Source: Prado023 sp963700395 (lineage in GTDB: Bacteria > Actinomycetota > Actinomycetes > S36-B12 > CAIYMF01). From it: a stretch of 64,000 nt of DNA. Under the pieces are notes generated by a model. The model saw only the letters and a program-made list of their open reading frames with translations. It was not told where the DNA came from and did no database searches. The stretch covers positions 868,001 through 932,000 of the forward strand of contig CAVOXI010000001.1 of assembly GCA_963700395.1 (NCBI GenBank), read 5' to 3'. This document shows positions 9,185 through 18,195 of the stretch, piece by piece; the stretch's first letter is position 1, and each line of letters opens with the position of its first letter. A program made the position numbers and the translations under genes.

Positions 9185-10339
9185 TCATGCCTCCATGAGG
9201 TCGGCGAAGCGGTCGAACAGGTAGGCCGAGTCGTGCGGGCCCGCGGCCGCCTCCGGGTGGTACTGGACCGAGAAGGCCGGAACGTCCAGGCACCTCAGGC
9301 CCTCCACCACGTCGTCGTTGAGGCACACATGGCTCACCTCGACCCGCCCGAACTCGGTGTCGGAGACGCCCTCCAGCGGTGCGTCGACGGCGAACCCGTG
9401 GTTGTGCGCCGTGATCTCGACCCGCCCCGTGGCCCGGTCGGAGACCGGCTGGTTGATCCCCCGGTGGCCGTATCCGAGCTTGTACGTGCCGAACCCGAGG
9501 GCCCGGCCGAGGATCTGGTTGCCGAAGCAGATCCCGAAGACCGGGACCCGCGCCGCCAGCAGCGCCCGCACCTGCGCCACCGCGTGGTCGGCCGTCGCCG
9601 GGTCGCCCGGGCCGTTGGAGAAGAACACGCCCACCGGCCCGTCGACCGCGCGAGCACGGGCCACCAGGTCCTCCGGGGAGATCCCCGCCGGCAGGACGTG
9701 CACGCGCATCCCGCGCTCAGCCAGCCGCACGGGGGTCATCGTCTTGATGCCGAGGTCGACGGCCAGGACGGTGGCGACCTGCGCGCCCACCGCCTCGACG
9801 ACGTACTCCTCGGCCGTGGTCACCTCGGACGTGAGGTCCGCGCCCGCCATGGGCGGGCTGGCCAGCACGGCCGCATGCATCGCTGCGAACCCCTGCTCGG
9901 CGGCCTCCCCGGAGAAGATGCCGGCGCGCATCGCCCCGCGCTCGCGCAGGTGCCTGGTCAATGCTCGGGTGTCGACGCCGCTGATGCCGACCACGCCGTA
10001 GCGCTCCAGCTCGGTGTCCAGGGTCCGCCTCGAGCGCCAGTTGGACGGCAGGCGCGCCGGATCGCGCACCACGTAGCCGGCGACCCAGATCCGCCCGGAC
10101 TCGGGGTCCTCGTCGTTGATCCCCGTGTTGCCGATGTGCGGGGCCGTCATCACGACCACCTGCCGGTGGTAGGACGGGTCGGTCAGCGTCTCCTGGTACC
10201 CGGACATCCCGGTGGAGAAGACCGCCTCGCCGACCGTCGTGCCGATCGCGCCGTAGGCCTGGCCGGTGAACGTCCGGCCGTCCTCGAGCACGAGGACAGC
10301 CGTGGCGGGCGTCCTCCCGGGTGCCTGGGTCTGGGTCAT
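9185..10339 (-). CDS. carA: Carbamoyl-phosphate synthase small subunit
   Basis: Glutaminase subunit that feeds ammonia to CarB. 384 aa. The N-terminal CPSase domain begins with LVLEDGRTFTG and contains GMSGYQETLTDPSY. The C-terminal class I amidotransferase domain has the catalytic Cys in FGICFGNQ and His-Glu in QYHPEA. The ATG overlaps the stop of the PH-like gene. Its normal partner carB does not follow; the cellobiose phosphorylase gene does. Confidence 0.97.
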   Translation of the reverse strand: MTQTQAPGRTPATAVLVLEDGRTFTGQAYGAIGTTVGEAVFSTGMSGYQETLTDPSYHRQVVVMTAPHIGNTGINDEDPESGRIWVAGYVVRDPARLPSNWRSRRTLDTELERYGVVGISGVDTRALTRHLRERGAMRAGIFSGEAAEQGFAAMHAAVLASPPMAGADLTSEVTTAEEYVVEAVGAQVATVLAVDLGIKTMTPVRLAERGMRVHVLPAGISPEDLVARARAVDGPVGVFFSNGPGDPATADHAVAQVRALLAARVPVFGICFGNQILGRALGFGTYKLGYGHRGINQPVSDRATGRVEITAHNHGFAVDAPLEGVSDTEFGRVEVSHVCLNDDVVEGLRCLDVPAFSVQYHPEAAAGPHDSAYLFDRFADLMEA

Positions 10340-10887
10340 CGGGTGCCTCCGGGAGTGTGGATCATCGAGGACAGGGTGCTGGCCGTGGCGACGTGCTGCG
10401 CGGGATCGTCAGCCCGGAACCCGGTGTCGAACTCGCGGTCGCCGAGCTGCCACGTGATCAGGATCAGCCCGCCGAGCTCGAAGGCCTTCTGCGCCTGACC
10501 GGAGCCGAGCCGGATGTCGCGCAGCGACTCCTTCGGGATCCACAGCGCGGGTTCGCCGACGCGGTCGAGGAGCACGCCCTCGGTGCGGACGTACAGGTCC
10601 GCACGCCCCCGGTTGCCGAGCCCGTGCACGACGATGCGGTCCAACAGGTCCCCCGCCGTGGTCGTGGCGACGTACTGCCCGGCGACGGCGGGTCCGCTCG
10701 ACGACCCGGCCGGTGGGACGGCCGGCGCGGGGATGTCGGACTGCCGCTCGCCACGCGCGCGCCAGCCGTGGCGCATCCCCAGGACGCCGAGGGCGATCAC
10801 GGCGAGCACGATCACGGTCAGCACCAGCCGGGGACCCCACTCGGTGACAGGCGCCGATTCCGCGGCGAGGATGGCCGCGCCGGTCAC
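10336..10887 (-). CDS. Membrane-anchored PH-like protein of the pyr operon
   Basis: 183 aa. One transmembrane segment near residues 18-38 (LVLTVIVLAVIALGVLGM) is followed by a Pro/Ser-rich linker and a C-terminal domain (about 65-175) like the PH-type domain protein commonly encoded between pyrC and carA in actinobacteria. The role is unknown; the conserved position suggests a link to pyrimidine synthesis, but that is inference. GTG 10887 overlaps the pyrC stop (GTGA), and its stop overlaps the carA start, so it is translationally coupled on both sides. Confidence 0.75.
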   Translation of the reverse strand: MTGAAILAAESAPVTEWGPRLVLTVIVLAVIALGVLGMRHGWRARGERQSDIPAPAVPPAGSSSGPAVAGQYVATTTAGDLLDRIVVHGLGNRGRADLYVRTEGVLLDRVGEPALWIPKESLRDIRLGSGQAQKAFELGGLILITWQLGDREFDTGFRADDPAQHVATASTLSSMIHTPGGTR

Positions 10888-12182
10888 GTGGGCTCCACCA
10901 GCGCACGATCGAGGACGGTCGGACGTCCGCGCAGGAACGTGGCCACGACCGGGCTGGGCAGGTCCCGCCCGCCGTACGGGTTGTTGCGGCTCCTCGAGGC
11001 GGACGCGGCGGGGTCCACGACCCGGCGGGCGTCGGGGTCGACCAGGACGAGGTTGGCCGGCTCCCCCACGGCGATCGGACGGCCGTGGTTCGCGCGGCGT
11101 CCGATCTCGGCGGGACGGATGGACATCCGATCGGCGACGCCGGCCCAGTCCAGGCGCCCGGGTCGGACCATGGTCTCGATGACCACGGCCAGCGCCTGCT
11201 CGAGGCCGAGCATCCCGAAGGCCGCCGCAGCCCACTCGCACTCCTTGTCCTCGGTGGGGTGCGGGGCGTGGTCGGTGCCCACGATGTCGATGGTGCCGTC
11301 GGCCAGCCCGGCGCGGACCGCCTCGACGTCGGCCTGCCCACGCAGCGGGGGGTTCACCTTGAACACCGGGTCGTAGGTCGCGGCGAGGTCCTCGGTGAGC
11401 AGCAGGTGGTGCGGGGTGGCCTCGGCGGTCACGTCGATGCCCCGGGACTTGGCCCAGCGCACGATCTCGACCGATCCCGCCGTCGACAGGTGGCAGACGT
11501 GCAGCCGCGAGCCCACGTGCTCGGCCAGGAGCACGTCGCGGGCGATGATCGCCTCCTCGGCGACGGCGGGCCAGCCACGCAGGCCGAGGCGGCCGGACAG
11601 CTCCCCCTCGTTCATCTGGGCGTCCTCGGTCAGCCGCGGCTCCTGCGAGTGCTGGGCGATCACCCCGTCGAAGGCCTTGACGTACTCGAGTGCCCGACGC
11701 ATCAGGACGGCGTCCGAGACGCACTTCCCGTCGTCGGAGAAGACCCGCACGCCGGCGGCGGAGTCGGCCATCGCGCCGAGCTCTGCCAGGCGCTGGCCCC
11801 CGAGCCCGACGGTGACGGCCCCCACGGGGAAGACGTCGACGAGGCCGGCGCGCTTGCCCAGGTGCCAGACCTGCTCCACGACACCCGCGGTGTCGGCCAC
11901 CGGATCGGTGTTGGCCATGGCGTGGACGGCGGTGAACCCGCCCAGGGCGGCGGCCCGGGACCCGGTCAGGACGGTCTCGGCGTCCTCACGTCCCGGCTCG
12001 CGCAGGTGCGTGTGCAGGTCGACCAGGCCGGGCAGGGCGATCAGGCCCTCCGCCGGGACGACCACCGCGCCGTCGGCTGACAGCGAGCCCGCCGCACCGA
12101 TCTCGACGATCCGCTCGCCGTCGATGCGCAGGTCGACGGCCTCCCCGCCCAGGGGCCGGGCGCCGGTGATCAGGTAGGTCAT
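10884..12182 (-). CDS. pyrC: Dihydroorotase
   Basis: Cyclises carbamoyl aspartate to dihydroorotate. 432 aa, class I type. The metal-binding DLHTHLREPG is at residues 55-64, FSDDG near 149, the TPHHLLL His pair near 260, and the second signature GTDHAPHP near 303. ATG 12182 overlaps the pyrB stop. All expected amidohydrolase ligands are visible. Confidence 0.96.
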   Translation of the reverse strand: MTYLITGARPLGGEAVDLRIDGERIVEIGAAGSLSADGAVVVPAEGLIALPGLVDLHTHLREPGREDAETVLTGSRAAALGGFTAVHAMANTDPVADTAGVVEQVWHLGKRAGLVDVFPVGAVTVGLGGQRLAELGAMADSAAGVRVFSDDGKCVSDAVLMRRALEYVKAFDGVIAQHSQEPRLTEDAQMNEGELSGRLGLRGWPAVAEEAIIARDVLLAEHVGSRLHVCHLSTAGSVEIVRWAKSRGIDVTAEATPHHLLLTEDLAATYDPVFKVNPPLRGQADVEAVRAGLADGTIDIVGTDHAPHPTEDKECEWAAAAFGMLGLEQALAVVIETMVRPGRLDWAGVADRMSIRPAEIGRRANHGRPIAVGEPANLVLVDPDARRVVDPAASASRSRNNPYGGRDLPSPVVATFLRGRPTVLDRALVEPT

Positions 12183-13111
12183 GAGCGTCCTCCGAGCAGC
12201 AGGTACAGAACGGCCATCCGGACGCTCACACCGTTGGTGACCTGTTCGACGATCACCGAGCGCGGGCCGTCGGCGACCTCGGCGGTGATCTCCATCCCGC
12301 GGTTCATCGGCCCTGGATGCATCACGATCGCATGCCCCGGCAGGAGGCGCGCCCGGCGGGCATCGAGGCCGTAGCGGCGGGCGTACTCCCGCTCGCTGGG
12401 GAAGAACGCCGCACCCATCCGCTCACGCTGGACCCGCAGCATCATCACGGCATCGGTGTCGGGAAGCGGCGCGTCGAGGTCGTAGGAGACCTCGCAGGGC
12501 CACGTCTCCACCCCCACCGGGAGCAGCGTGGGCGGTGCGACGAGCGTCACGTGGGCGCCGAGCGTGTCGAGCAGCAGGACGTTGGAGCGTGCCACGCGCG
12601 AGTGCAGGACGTCGCCGACGATGGTCACCCGCCGCCCGGCGAGGTCGCCCTCGCCGCCGGCGAGGTGGTCGCGGATCGTGTAGGCGTCCAGCAGCGCCTG
12701 GGTCGGGTGCTCGTGGGTGCCGTCGCCCGCGTTGACGACCGCCGCCTCGATCCAGCCCGAGTTGGCCAGGCGGTGCGGGGCGCCGCTCGCGCCATGGCGG
12801 ATGACCACCCCGTCGGCGCCCATGGCCTGCAGCGTCATCGCCGTGTCCTTCAGGCTCTCACCCTTGGAGACGCTCGAGCCCTTCGCGGAGAAGTTGATGA
12901 CGTCGGCCGACAGGCGCTTGGCAGCAGCCTCGAACGAGATCCGCGTCCGCGTGGAGTCCTCGAAGAAGAGGTTGACGACCGTGCGCCCCCGAAGGGTCGG
13001 CAGCTTCTTGACCTCGCGGGTGCTCACCGCCGCCAGCTCGCGGGCGGTGTCGAGGACCAGGACGGCGTCGTCGTGGGTCAGGTCGGCGGCCGAGAGCAGG
13101 TGGCGCTTCAT
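12179..13111 (-). CDS. pyrB: Aspartate carbamoyltransferase
   Basis: Condenses carbamoyl phosphate with aspartate. 310 aa with the carbamoyl-phosphate binding signature FFEDSTRTRISFE near residues 49-61, the HPTQALLDAYT motif and the C-terminal HPGPMNRG. ATG 13111 (MKRHLLSAADL) overlaps the pyrR stop; the frame stays open further upstream but without homology. No pyrI regulatory gene is present, so control is probably by PyrR at the RNA level. Confidence 0.96.
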   Translation of the reverse strand: MKRHLLSAADLTHDDAVLVLDTARELAAVSTREVKKLPTLRGRTVVNLFFEDSTRTRISFEAAAKRLSADVINFSAKGSSVSKGESLKDTAMTLQAMGADGVVIRHGASGAPHRLANSGWIEAAVVNAGDGTHEHPTQALLDAYTIRDHLAGGEGDLAGRRVTIVGDVLHSRVARSNVLLLDTLGAHVTLVAPPTLLPVGVETWPCEVSYDLDAPLPDTDAVMMLRVQRERMGAAFFPSEREYARRYGLDARRARLLPGHAIVMHPGPMNRGMEITAEVADGPRSVIVEQVTNGVSVRMAVLYLLLGGRS

Positions 13112-13644
13112 GCCTCCTGCCCGATGATGACCTCGTCGGTGCCGTCGATCTCCGCGAGCCGGACCTGGACCGACTCGCGCAGCGACGTGGGGACGTTCTT
13201 GCCGACGTAGTCCGCACGGATCGGGAACTCCCTGTGGCCCCGGTCGACCAGCACCGCCAGGCGCACGGCCCTGGGGCGGCCCAGGTCGGAGAGGGCGTCG
13301 AGCGCGGCGCGCACGCTGCGGCCGCTGAACAGGACGTCGTCGACGAGGACGACCGTGCGCCCGTCGATCCCACCGCGGGGCATCTCCGTGCGCTCCAGCG
13401 CGCGGGCCGGGCGCAGTCGCAGGTCGTCGCGGTACATCGTGATGTCCAGGGAGCCCACAGGTGGCGACGCGTCCGGCTCGATCGCGCTGATGCGCTCGGC
13501 GATCCGGTGGGCCAGGGGCACGCCGCGGCTGGGGATGCCCAGCAGGACGAGGTTCTCGGCGCCCTTCTCGCGCTCGAGGATCTCGTGGGCGATTCGCGAG
13601 AGTGCGCGGGTGATGTCGGACTGATCGAGCACGCGGGTGGGCAC
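13108..13644 (-). CDS. pyrR: PyrR, pyr mRNA-binding regulator with uracil phosphoribosyltransferase fold
   Basis: 178 aa. The PRPP-binding motif VVLVDDVLFSGRS lies at about 98-110, and IPSRGVPLA near 37 is typical of PyrR. In gram-positive bacteria PyrR senses UMP/UTP and binds hairpins in pyr mRNA; in mycobacteria it represses translation. GTG 13644 is chosen because AAGGAG lies five bases upstream, while the in-frame GTG at 13650 would overlap that SD. The SD is the 3' arm of a PyrR hairpin, so the gene is probably self-regulated. It heads the first pyr transcript. Confidence 0.95.
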   Translation of the reverse strand: MPTRVLDQSDITRALSRIAHEILEREKGAENLVLLGIPSRGVPLAHRIAERISAIEPDASPPVGSLDITMYRDDLRLRPARALERTEMPRGGIDGRTVVLVDDVLFSGRSVRAALDALSDLGRPRAVRLAVLVDRGHREFPIRADYVGKNVPTSLRESVQVRLAEIDGTDEVIIGQEA

Positions 13645-13649
13645 GCCCA

Positions 13650-13685
13650 CTCCTTCCCCGCCTCACGGGACGGTCGTTAAAGGAG
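13650..13685 (-). promoter_or_regulatory. PyrR-binding RNA hairpin over the pyrR ribosome binding site
   Basis: The minus-strand loop UCCCGUGAGG (13661-13670) fits UCCNGNGAGG exactly. CUCCUU (13680-13685) pairs with the pyrR SD AAGGAG (13650-13655). The layout predicts translational repression of pyrR and, through the chain of ATGA overlaps, of pyrB, pyrC, the PH-like gene and carA. Confidence 0.88.
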
Positions 13686-13711
13686 GTCGTCGGGGGTCGA
13701 CGTCGACGCCC

Positions 13712-13717
13712 ATCCTA
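13712..13717 (-). promoter_or_regulatory. pyr operon promoter -10 box
   Basis: TAGGAT on the minus strand, with a start point expected near 13705, about 20 bases before the PyrR hairpin. A 12-base perfect palindrome GTCGACGTCGAC (13696-13707) covers the expected start; its role is unknown. No convincing -35 is seen. Confidence 0.5.
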
Positions 13718-13754
13718 GCCGTGGGGGCCCGCCGCTCGACGGGGACCCGCGCGA

Positions 13755-14243
13755 TCAGTCGATGATGCGCCGGGCGTCCGGGTTGAGCACGCCCCAGGCG
13801 ACGAGCTGCTCGGCCAGGGCGCCGGGGGCCTCGTCGTAGATGACGGCGAGCGTGCGCAGGTCGTCCTGCCGGATGGACAGGATCCGGCCGTTGTAGTCGC
13901 CCCGCTGGGCCTGGATGGCCGCGACGTAGCGGGCCAGCGGCCCTGCCTTGTCCGGCGGCACCTGGCCGAGGCGCTCGAGGTCGATCACCAGCCGGGGCGG
14001 CGGCTCGCTGATCGCCGAGGATGCAGGCTCGGGAAGGATCTCGGCCAGCGGGACGCCGTAGAACTCCGCCAGCTCAGCAAGGCGCTGCACGGTGACGGCC
14101 CGGTCACCGCGCTCGTAGGACCCCACCACCACGGCCTTCCAGGCGCCGTGCGACTTGGCCTCGACCCCCTGCAGGGACAGGCCCTGCTGGTTGCGCACAG
14201 CGCGCAGCTTCGCACCCAGAGCTCTCGCGTACTCGTTGGACAT
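13755..14243 (-). CDS. bldD: BldD, c-di-GMP-dependent master developmental regulator
   Basis: 162 aa, aligned from memory with Streptomyces BldD along the full length. An XRE-type helix-turn-helix occupies about residues 8-65 (KAVVVGSYERGDRAVTVQ is typical), then a linker, then the C-terminal domain. The c-di-GMP signature is intact and at the Streptomyces positions: RGD at 114-116 and RQDD at 125-128. So the protein should dimerise on tetrameric c-di-GMP and repress development genes; in non-sporulating relatives the targets are less clear. AGGAGG precedes ATG 14243. The bldD-pyrR adjacency is conserved with Streptomyces. Confidence 0.95.
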   Translation of the reverse strand: MSNEYARALGAKLRAVRNQQGLSLQGVEAKSHGAWKAVVVGSYERGDRAVTVQRLAELAEFYGVPLAEILPEPASSAISEPPPRLVIDLERLGQVPPDKAGPLARYVAAIQAQRGDYNGRILSIRQDDLRTLAVIYDEAPGALAEQLVAWGVLNPDARRIID

Positions 14244-14266
14244 CGCCCCTCCTCGCGTCGAGCAAC

Positions 14267-14296
14267 ACGTTACGGAGAGTGACGGCCAGAACGCAA
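14267..14296 (-). promoter_or_regulatory. bldD promoter (-35 TTGCGT, -10 TAACGT)
   Basis: On the minus strand TTGCGT (14291-14296) and TAACGT (14267-14272) are 18 bases apart, the best sigma-70-like pair in the window. An AGTGA half-site (plus strand 14278-14282), half of the BldD operator, lies between them; no matching TCACT half is seen, so autoregulation is only suggested. Confidence 0.6.
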
Positions 14297-14310
14297 GCCG
14301 GGGAGGGGGC

Positions 14311-15745
14311 TCAGAGCCTGCGCTCGATCGAACCTGCACCGATCGTGTGCACGCGCATGCTGTTGGTGGTCCCTGCGATTCCCGGTGGCACCCCCGCGAT
14401 CAGGACGCACAACTGCCCCTCCTGGCCACGGTCCCCGGCGAGCAGCTCGGCGTCGATCTGCTCGACCATCTGGTCGGTGTGCGAGGCGGGCGGGACCAGG
14501 AAGGTCTCCACGCCCCACACCACCGCGAGCTGGTTGCGGATCGCGGCGTTGGGCGTGAACACCATCATCGGGATCTTCGGGCGCGACGCGGCCATGATGC
14601 GCGCGCTCAGCCCGGTCTCGGAGAACGCGATCAGGTAGCTGGCCTTGAGCGCCTTGGCCACGTCGACGGCCTCCTTGGTGACCGCCTCGCCGACGCTCAT
14701 GTCCTTCTTCTTCGGCAGCCTCGGCATCCGCTCGAGACCCATCTCCTCGGTGTAGTTCACGATCCGTGCCATCGTGGAGACGACCAGGTTCGGGTGCTTG
14801 CCGACGCTGGTCTCCCCGGAGAGCATCACCGCGTCGGCCCCGTCGAGGATGGCGTTGGCCACGTCCGAGGCCTCCGCACGGCTCGGCCGCGAGTTCTCCA
14901 TCATCGACTCGAGCATCTGCGTGGCCACGATCACCGGCTTGCCCGCCTCGCGGCACATCTGGATCGCGCCCTTCTGCACGATGGGGACCTCCTCCAGGGG
15001 CAGCTCCACCCCCAGGTCGCCGCGGGCGACCATGATGCCGTCGAAGGCCGCCACGATGCCGGCCAGGTTCTCCACGGCCTGGGGCTTCTCCACCTTGGCC
15101 AGGACGGGGATCCGCCGACCCATCTCGTCCATGATCGCGTGCACGTCGTCGACGTCCTCCGCGGAGCGCACGAACGACAGGAACACGAAGTCCACACCGA
15201 TCCGCAGCGCCCAGCGCAGGTCGTCCTTGTCCTTGTCCGACAGCGCGGGCACGCTCACCGCGACCCCGGGCAGGTTGATGCCCTTGTTGTTGCTGACCGG
15301 GCCGCCCTCGAGCACCCGGGTGCGCACCCGGGGCCCGGTCGACGTCGATGACCTCGAGCTTGACCTTGCCGTCGTCGACCAGGACCGTGTCGCCGGGGTT
15401 GCAGTCACCGGGCAGGCCCTTGTGGGTGGTGCCGCACTGGTTCACGTCTCCGAGGATGTCCTCGGCCGTGATCGTGAACTCCGCCCCGTTCTCGAGCTGG
15501 ACAGGCCCCTCGGCGAACCGACCCAGCCGGATCTTGGGCCCCTGGAGGTCGGCCACGATGCCCACCCCGCGATCGAGCTCCTTGGCCGCCCGCCGGACGT
15601 TCGCGTAGGATTCGGCATGCACCGCGTGCTCGCCGTGGGACATGTTCAGGCGGGCCACGTTCATGCCGGCCTCGATGAGCTCCTTGATCTGCTCATAGCT
15701 GGAGGTGGCCGGACCCAGGGTGCACACGATCTTCGCTCGACGCAT
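14311..15745 (-). CDS. pyk: Pyruvate kinase, frame broken near 15335
   Basis: Converts PEP and ADP to pyruvate and ATP. The N-terminal frame carries RRAKIVCTLGPATSS, ARLNMSHG and DLQGPKIRLG. Near 15335 (after VIDVD) the frame shifts by one extra base in a C/G run, and the protein continues with RVLEGGPVSNNKG, the active-site VEKPQAVENL region, ARGDLGVELP and the C-terminal allosteric domain. Corrected length is about 477 aa, as expected. ATG 15745 is seven bases after TACTGT, a leaderless start. Probably an intact gene with a sequence error. Confidence 0.92.
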
Positions 15746-15752
15746 GGCACGA

Positions 15753-15758
15753 ACAGTA
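15753..15758 (-). promoter_or_regulatory. Leaderless promoter -10 of pyk
   Basis: TACTGT on the minus strand with seven bases to the pyk ATG and no SD between. Confidence 0.55.
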
Positions 15759-15851
15759 GCCAGCACGCGCCCGGCCTGCGCGCCGAACAGTCCTGCCGCG
15801 ATCACCTCGGCGGAGGCCGAACCCTCCCGCCCGCGGGGCGCACATCCGGGC

Positions 15852-16940
15852 TCATCCGCCGCCCAGCATCCGGCCCACGTCGGAGGACCGCCCCGCCGCG
15901 CGCATCCGCAGCGTCCGCGTCGGCGTGGTGAGCAGCGCCCGCAGGAGCAGCATGTAGCCCATCACGCCCAGGTAGGCCACGACCTCGGGGGACGTGACCG
16001 AGCTCGGCATCAACCCCGCCCGCACGACCGCCCAGCCCCCGACGACCATCGCAGCGATCGGCCAGACCCACGTCCGGGGCCGCATCCGCCGCGGCAGCCC
16101 GCGCAGCGCCTGGCGCTGCCCGGCGGTCAGCGCCCGCCACCACCGGATGCCGACGACCGGGAGGGTGACCAGCGCCATCGCGGCCAGCACCCTCGCGATG
16201 ATGTCGAGCCCCGCGGCCGCCGCGACCAGGCCGGGGAACGGGGCGATCAGCATCCAGCGGCCGGCGCGCCGTGCGATCACGATGGCCAGTGCGTCGAGGT
16301 TGTGCCGGGCCGAGACCCCCTGGGGGTTGGCGGCCAGGGCCGAGGCGAGGTGCCGCGCGGCCTCCGCTGCCGAGCCGGACTGCATCTCCAGCACGGCCAG
16401 GTTGTTCAGGGCGGCGGTGTTCGCGGGGTCGCGCCTCAGGGCCTCGAGGTAGGCCAGCCGTGCGGCCTCCACGTCCCCCTCCGCGGCCAGGGCGGCCCCG
16501 ATCTGCACCTGCGCGTCAGTGCTGTTCGGGTCGATCAGCACCGCCTCGCGAGCGGCGGCGAGCTGCTTGCCGACCGCCTCCGGGCGCGTCGAGCTCGCCC
16601 ACGCGCGCGAGAGGGCAAGGTGGTTGGCGGAGTTCCCCGGGTCACGCTCGACGGCACGCCCCGCCAGCCCGATCGCCTCGTCGACCCAGCCGACGTCGAG
16701 GCACACCAACGTTCCCAGGCGCAGCGCGTAGGGATCCTGGGGGGTCAGGGCCAGCAGCCGCTGTGAGGCGTCCAGGGCGTCGGAGCGCGCCCCCTGCGCA
16801 CGCAGCGTGCGCACGAGGAGACCGAGCAGCCGCGGATCGTCGGGGTTGCCCGCCAGGGCCTCACCGAGAGCCGATCGCGCGGAGTCCCAGCGCTGGGCGG
16901 CAACCAGGGCCTCGGGCAGGGCGTACGGGTCGGACCTCAC
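15852..16940 (-). CDS. TPR-repeat membrane protein
   Basis: 362 aa of unknown function. Residues 1 to about 235 form tandem TPR-type helix pairs (repeats such as NPDDPRLLGLL, DPYALRLG, DPANTAALNNLAVL). The C-terminal third has about four hydrophobic segments, so it is probably anchored in the membrane with TPRs in the cytoplasm. The start is GTG 16940, overlapping the stop of the AAA ATPase gene (GTGA), so the two are translationally coupled and probably act together, the TPRs perhaps presenting substrates to the ATPase. That role is inference. Confidence 0.8.
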   Translation of the reverse strand: MRSDPYALPEALVAAQRWDSARSALGEALAGNPDDPRLLGLLVRTLRAQGARSDALDASQRLLALTPQDPYALRLGTLVCLDVGWVDEAIGLAGRAVERDPGNSANHLALSRAWASSTRPEAVGKQLAAAREAVLIDPNSTDAQVQIGAALAAEGDVEAARLAYLEALRRDPANTAALNNLAVLEMQSGSAAEAARHLASALAANPQGVSARHNLDALAIVIARRAGRWMLIAPFPGLVAAAAGLDIIARVLAAMALVTLPVVGIRWWRALTAGQRQALRGLPRRMRPRTWVWPIAAMVVGGWAVVRAGLMPSSVTSPEVVAYLGVMGYMLLLRALLTTPTRTLRMRAAGRSSDVGRMLGGG

Positions 16941-18157
16941 AGCAACCGGTGGACCCTCATGTACTCCGCCAGCGACTTGTACTCCCCCGCCTGGTCGGCG
17001 AAGAGCACGACGTTGCGCGCCGAGGCGAACCAGCGCCCCGTCGAGGGGGTGGTCGAGACGATCGCCGCCTCGAGGTCCTCGGCGGTGATGGTGCGGTCCG
17101 CGGAGCCCGTCCGGGCGGCGTCGACCAGCGCCGACTGCGCAGCGGTGCGGCACACGTGGGCCAGGTCCGCCCCGGAGAAGTCGTCGGTGCGCTTGGCCAG
17201 GCGGACGGGGTCGACCGCCTGGTCGACGGGCAGGCCGTCGAGGTGCATCGCCAGGATCTCGGCACGCGCGGGGGCGTCGGGTGGCGAGACGAACACGGCA
17301 CGGTCGAAGCGACCGGGCCGCCGCAGGGCTCCGTCGACGTCCCACGGCGCATTCGTCGCCCCCAGGACGAAGATCCCGTGGTTCTCGCTGGCCACGCCGT
17401 CGAGCTCGGAGAGCAGCTGGTTGATGACCCCGCGCAGGGCCGAGGCCGAGCGGCCGAGCCCGGAGCGGGAGCGACCCAGGGCATCGATCTCGTCGAAGAA
17501 CAGCACGCACGGTGCCTGGGCGCGGGCGTAGGCGAAGAGGTCGGCGATGTTGTTCTCGCTCTGACCCATCCACCGGCTGAGCACGTCCGAGAGCCCCACG
17601 GGGATGAAGCGCGCACCGAGCTCGCCGGCGACGGCCCTGGCCAGGTAGGTCTTGCCGCAGCCGGGCGGGCCGTACAGCAGGAGACCACCGCGCAGGGTCG
17701 CTCCGTAGCGCTCCCGCAGCTCCGGGTTGCGCAGTGGGGTCAGGAACGCGGCCTCGATGTGCGACTTGACCTCCGACAGCCCGCCGACGTCGGACAGGCG
17801 CAGCTTGGTCTCCACCGGCTCGTGGGCCATCCCGCCGGTGAGGTCCTGCTCCGCGGCCCCCCAGTCGAAGTTCGGGTCCGTGGGGCGGGGGCCGAGGCTG
17901 GCGGGGTGCGTTGCCGGGGCGCTGGAGCCCTGCCCTGTCGCACCCTGGCTGGTGGGGCCGCCCATCGCCTCGCGCATCAGGTCCTGGTAGTCGGTGTTGC
18001 CGGGCTCCTCGGCCAGGAGCTGCCCGAGATGTCCGACGGCCTCCTGGCCGAGGCCCTCCCCCACGAGGAGCTCGGCCAGGTGGGCGCGCAGGACGTCGTC
18101 GCCGGGCTCGCGGGCGACTGCCCGGCGCATGCTGTCGAGCAGTCGTGCCACGTCCAC
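16937..18157 (-). CDS. AAA ATPase with TPR-like N terminus
   Basis: 406 aa. The N-terminal 60 residues look like a TPR pair, then a low-complexity linker (65-95), then a single AAA module of the Cdc48/FtsH-like class: Walker A GPPGCGKT (163-170), Walker B FFDEIDAL (220-227), sensor region GATNAP (267-272) and arginine-finger region RRPGRFDR (279-286). No protease or transmembrane domain is seen. The start is GTG 18157, six bases after TAGCCT, a leaderless start. It forms an operon with the TPR membrane protein and sits between gltD and pyk. Substrate unknown. Confidence 0.85.
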   Translation of the reverse strand: MDVARLLDSMRRAVAREPGDDVLRAHLAELLVGEGLGQEAVGHLGQLLAEEPGNTDYQDLMREAMGGPTSQGATGQGSSAPATHPASLGPRPTDPNFDWGAAEQDLTGGMAHEPVETKLRLSDVGGLSEVKSHIEAAFLTPLRNPELRERYGATLRGGLLLYGPPGCGKTYLARAVAGELGARFIPVGLSDVLSRWMGQSENNIADLFAYARAQAPCVLFFDEIDALGRSRSGLGRSASALRGVINQLLSELDGVASENHGIFVLGATNAPWDVDGALRRPGRFDRAVFVSPPDAPARAEILAMHLDGLPVDQAVDPVRLAKRTDDFSGADLAHVCRTAAQSALVDAARTGSADRTITAEDLEAAIVSTTPSTGRWFASARNVVLFADQAGEYKSLAEYMRVHRLL

Positions 18158-18163
18158 GCCTCG

Positions 18164-18169
18164 AGGCTA
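18164..18169 (-). promoter_or_regulatory. Leaderless promoter -10 of the AAA ATPase gene
   Basis: TAGCCT on the minus strand, six bases before GTG 18157, no SD. Confidence 0.55.
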
Positions 18170-18195
18170 CCCGCTGCGGTCGTCATACCCCCGGG

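Noticed and set aside
5559..10339. Mobile element carrying the GH94 and hydrolase genes
   Set aside because: No transposase, integrase, terminal repeats, att-like duplications or change in base composition were seen.
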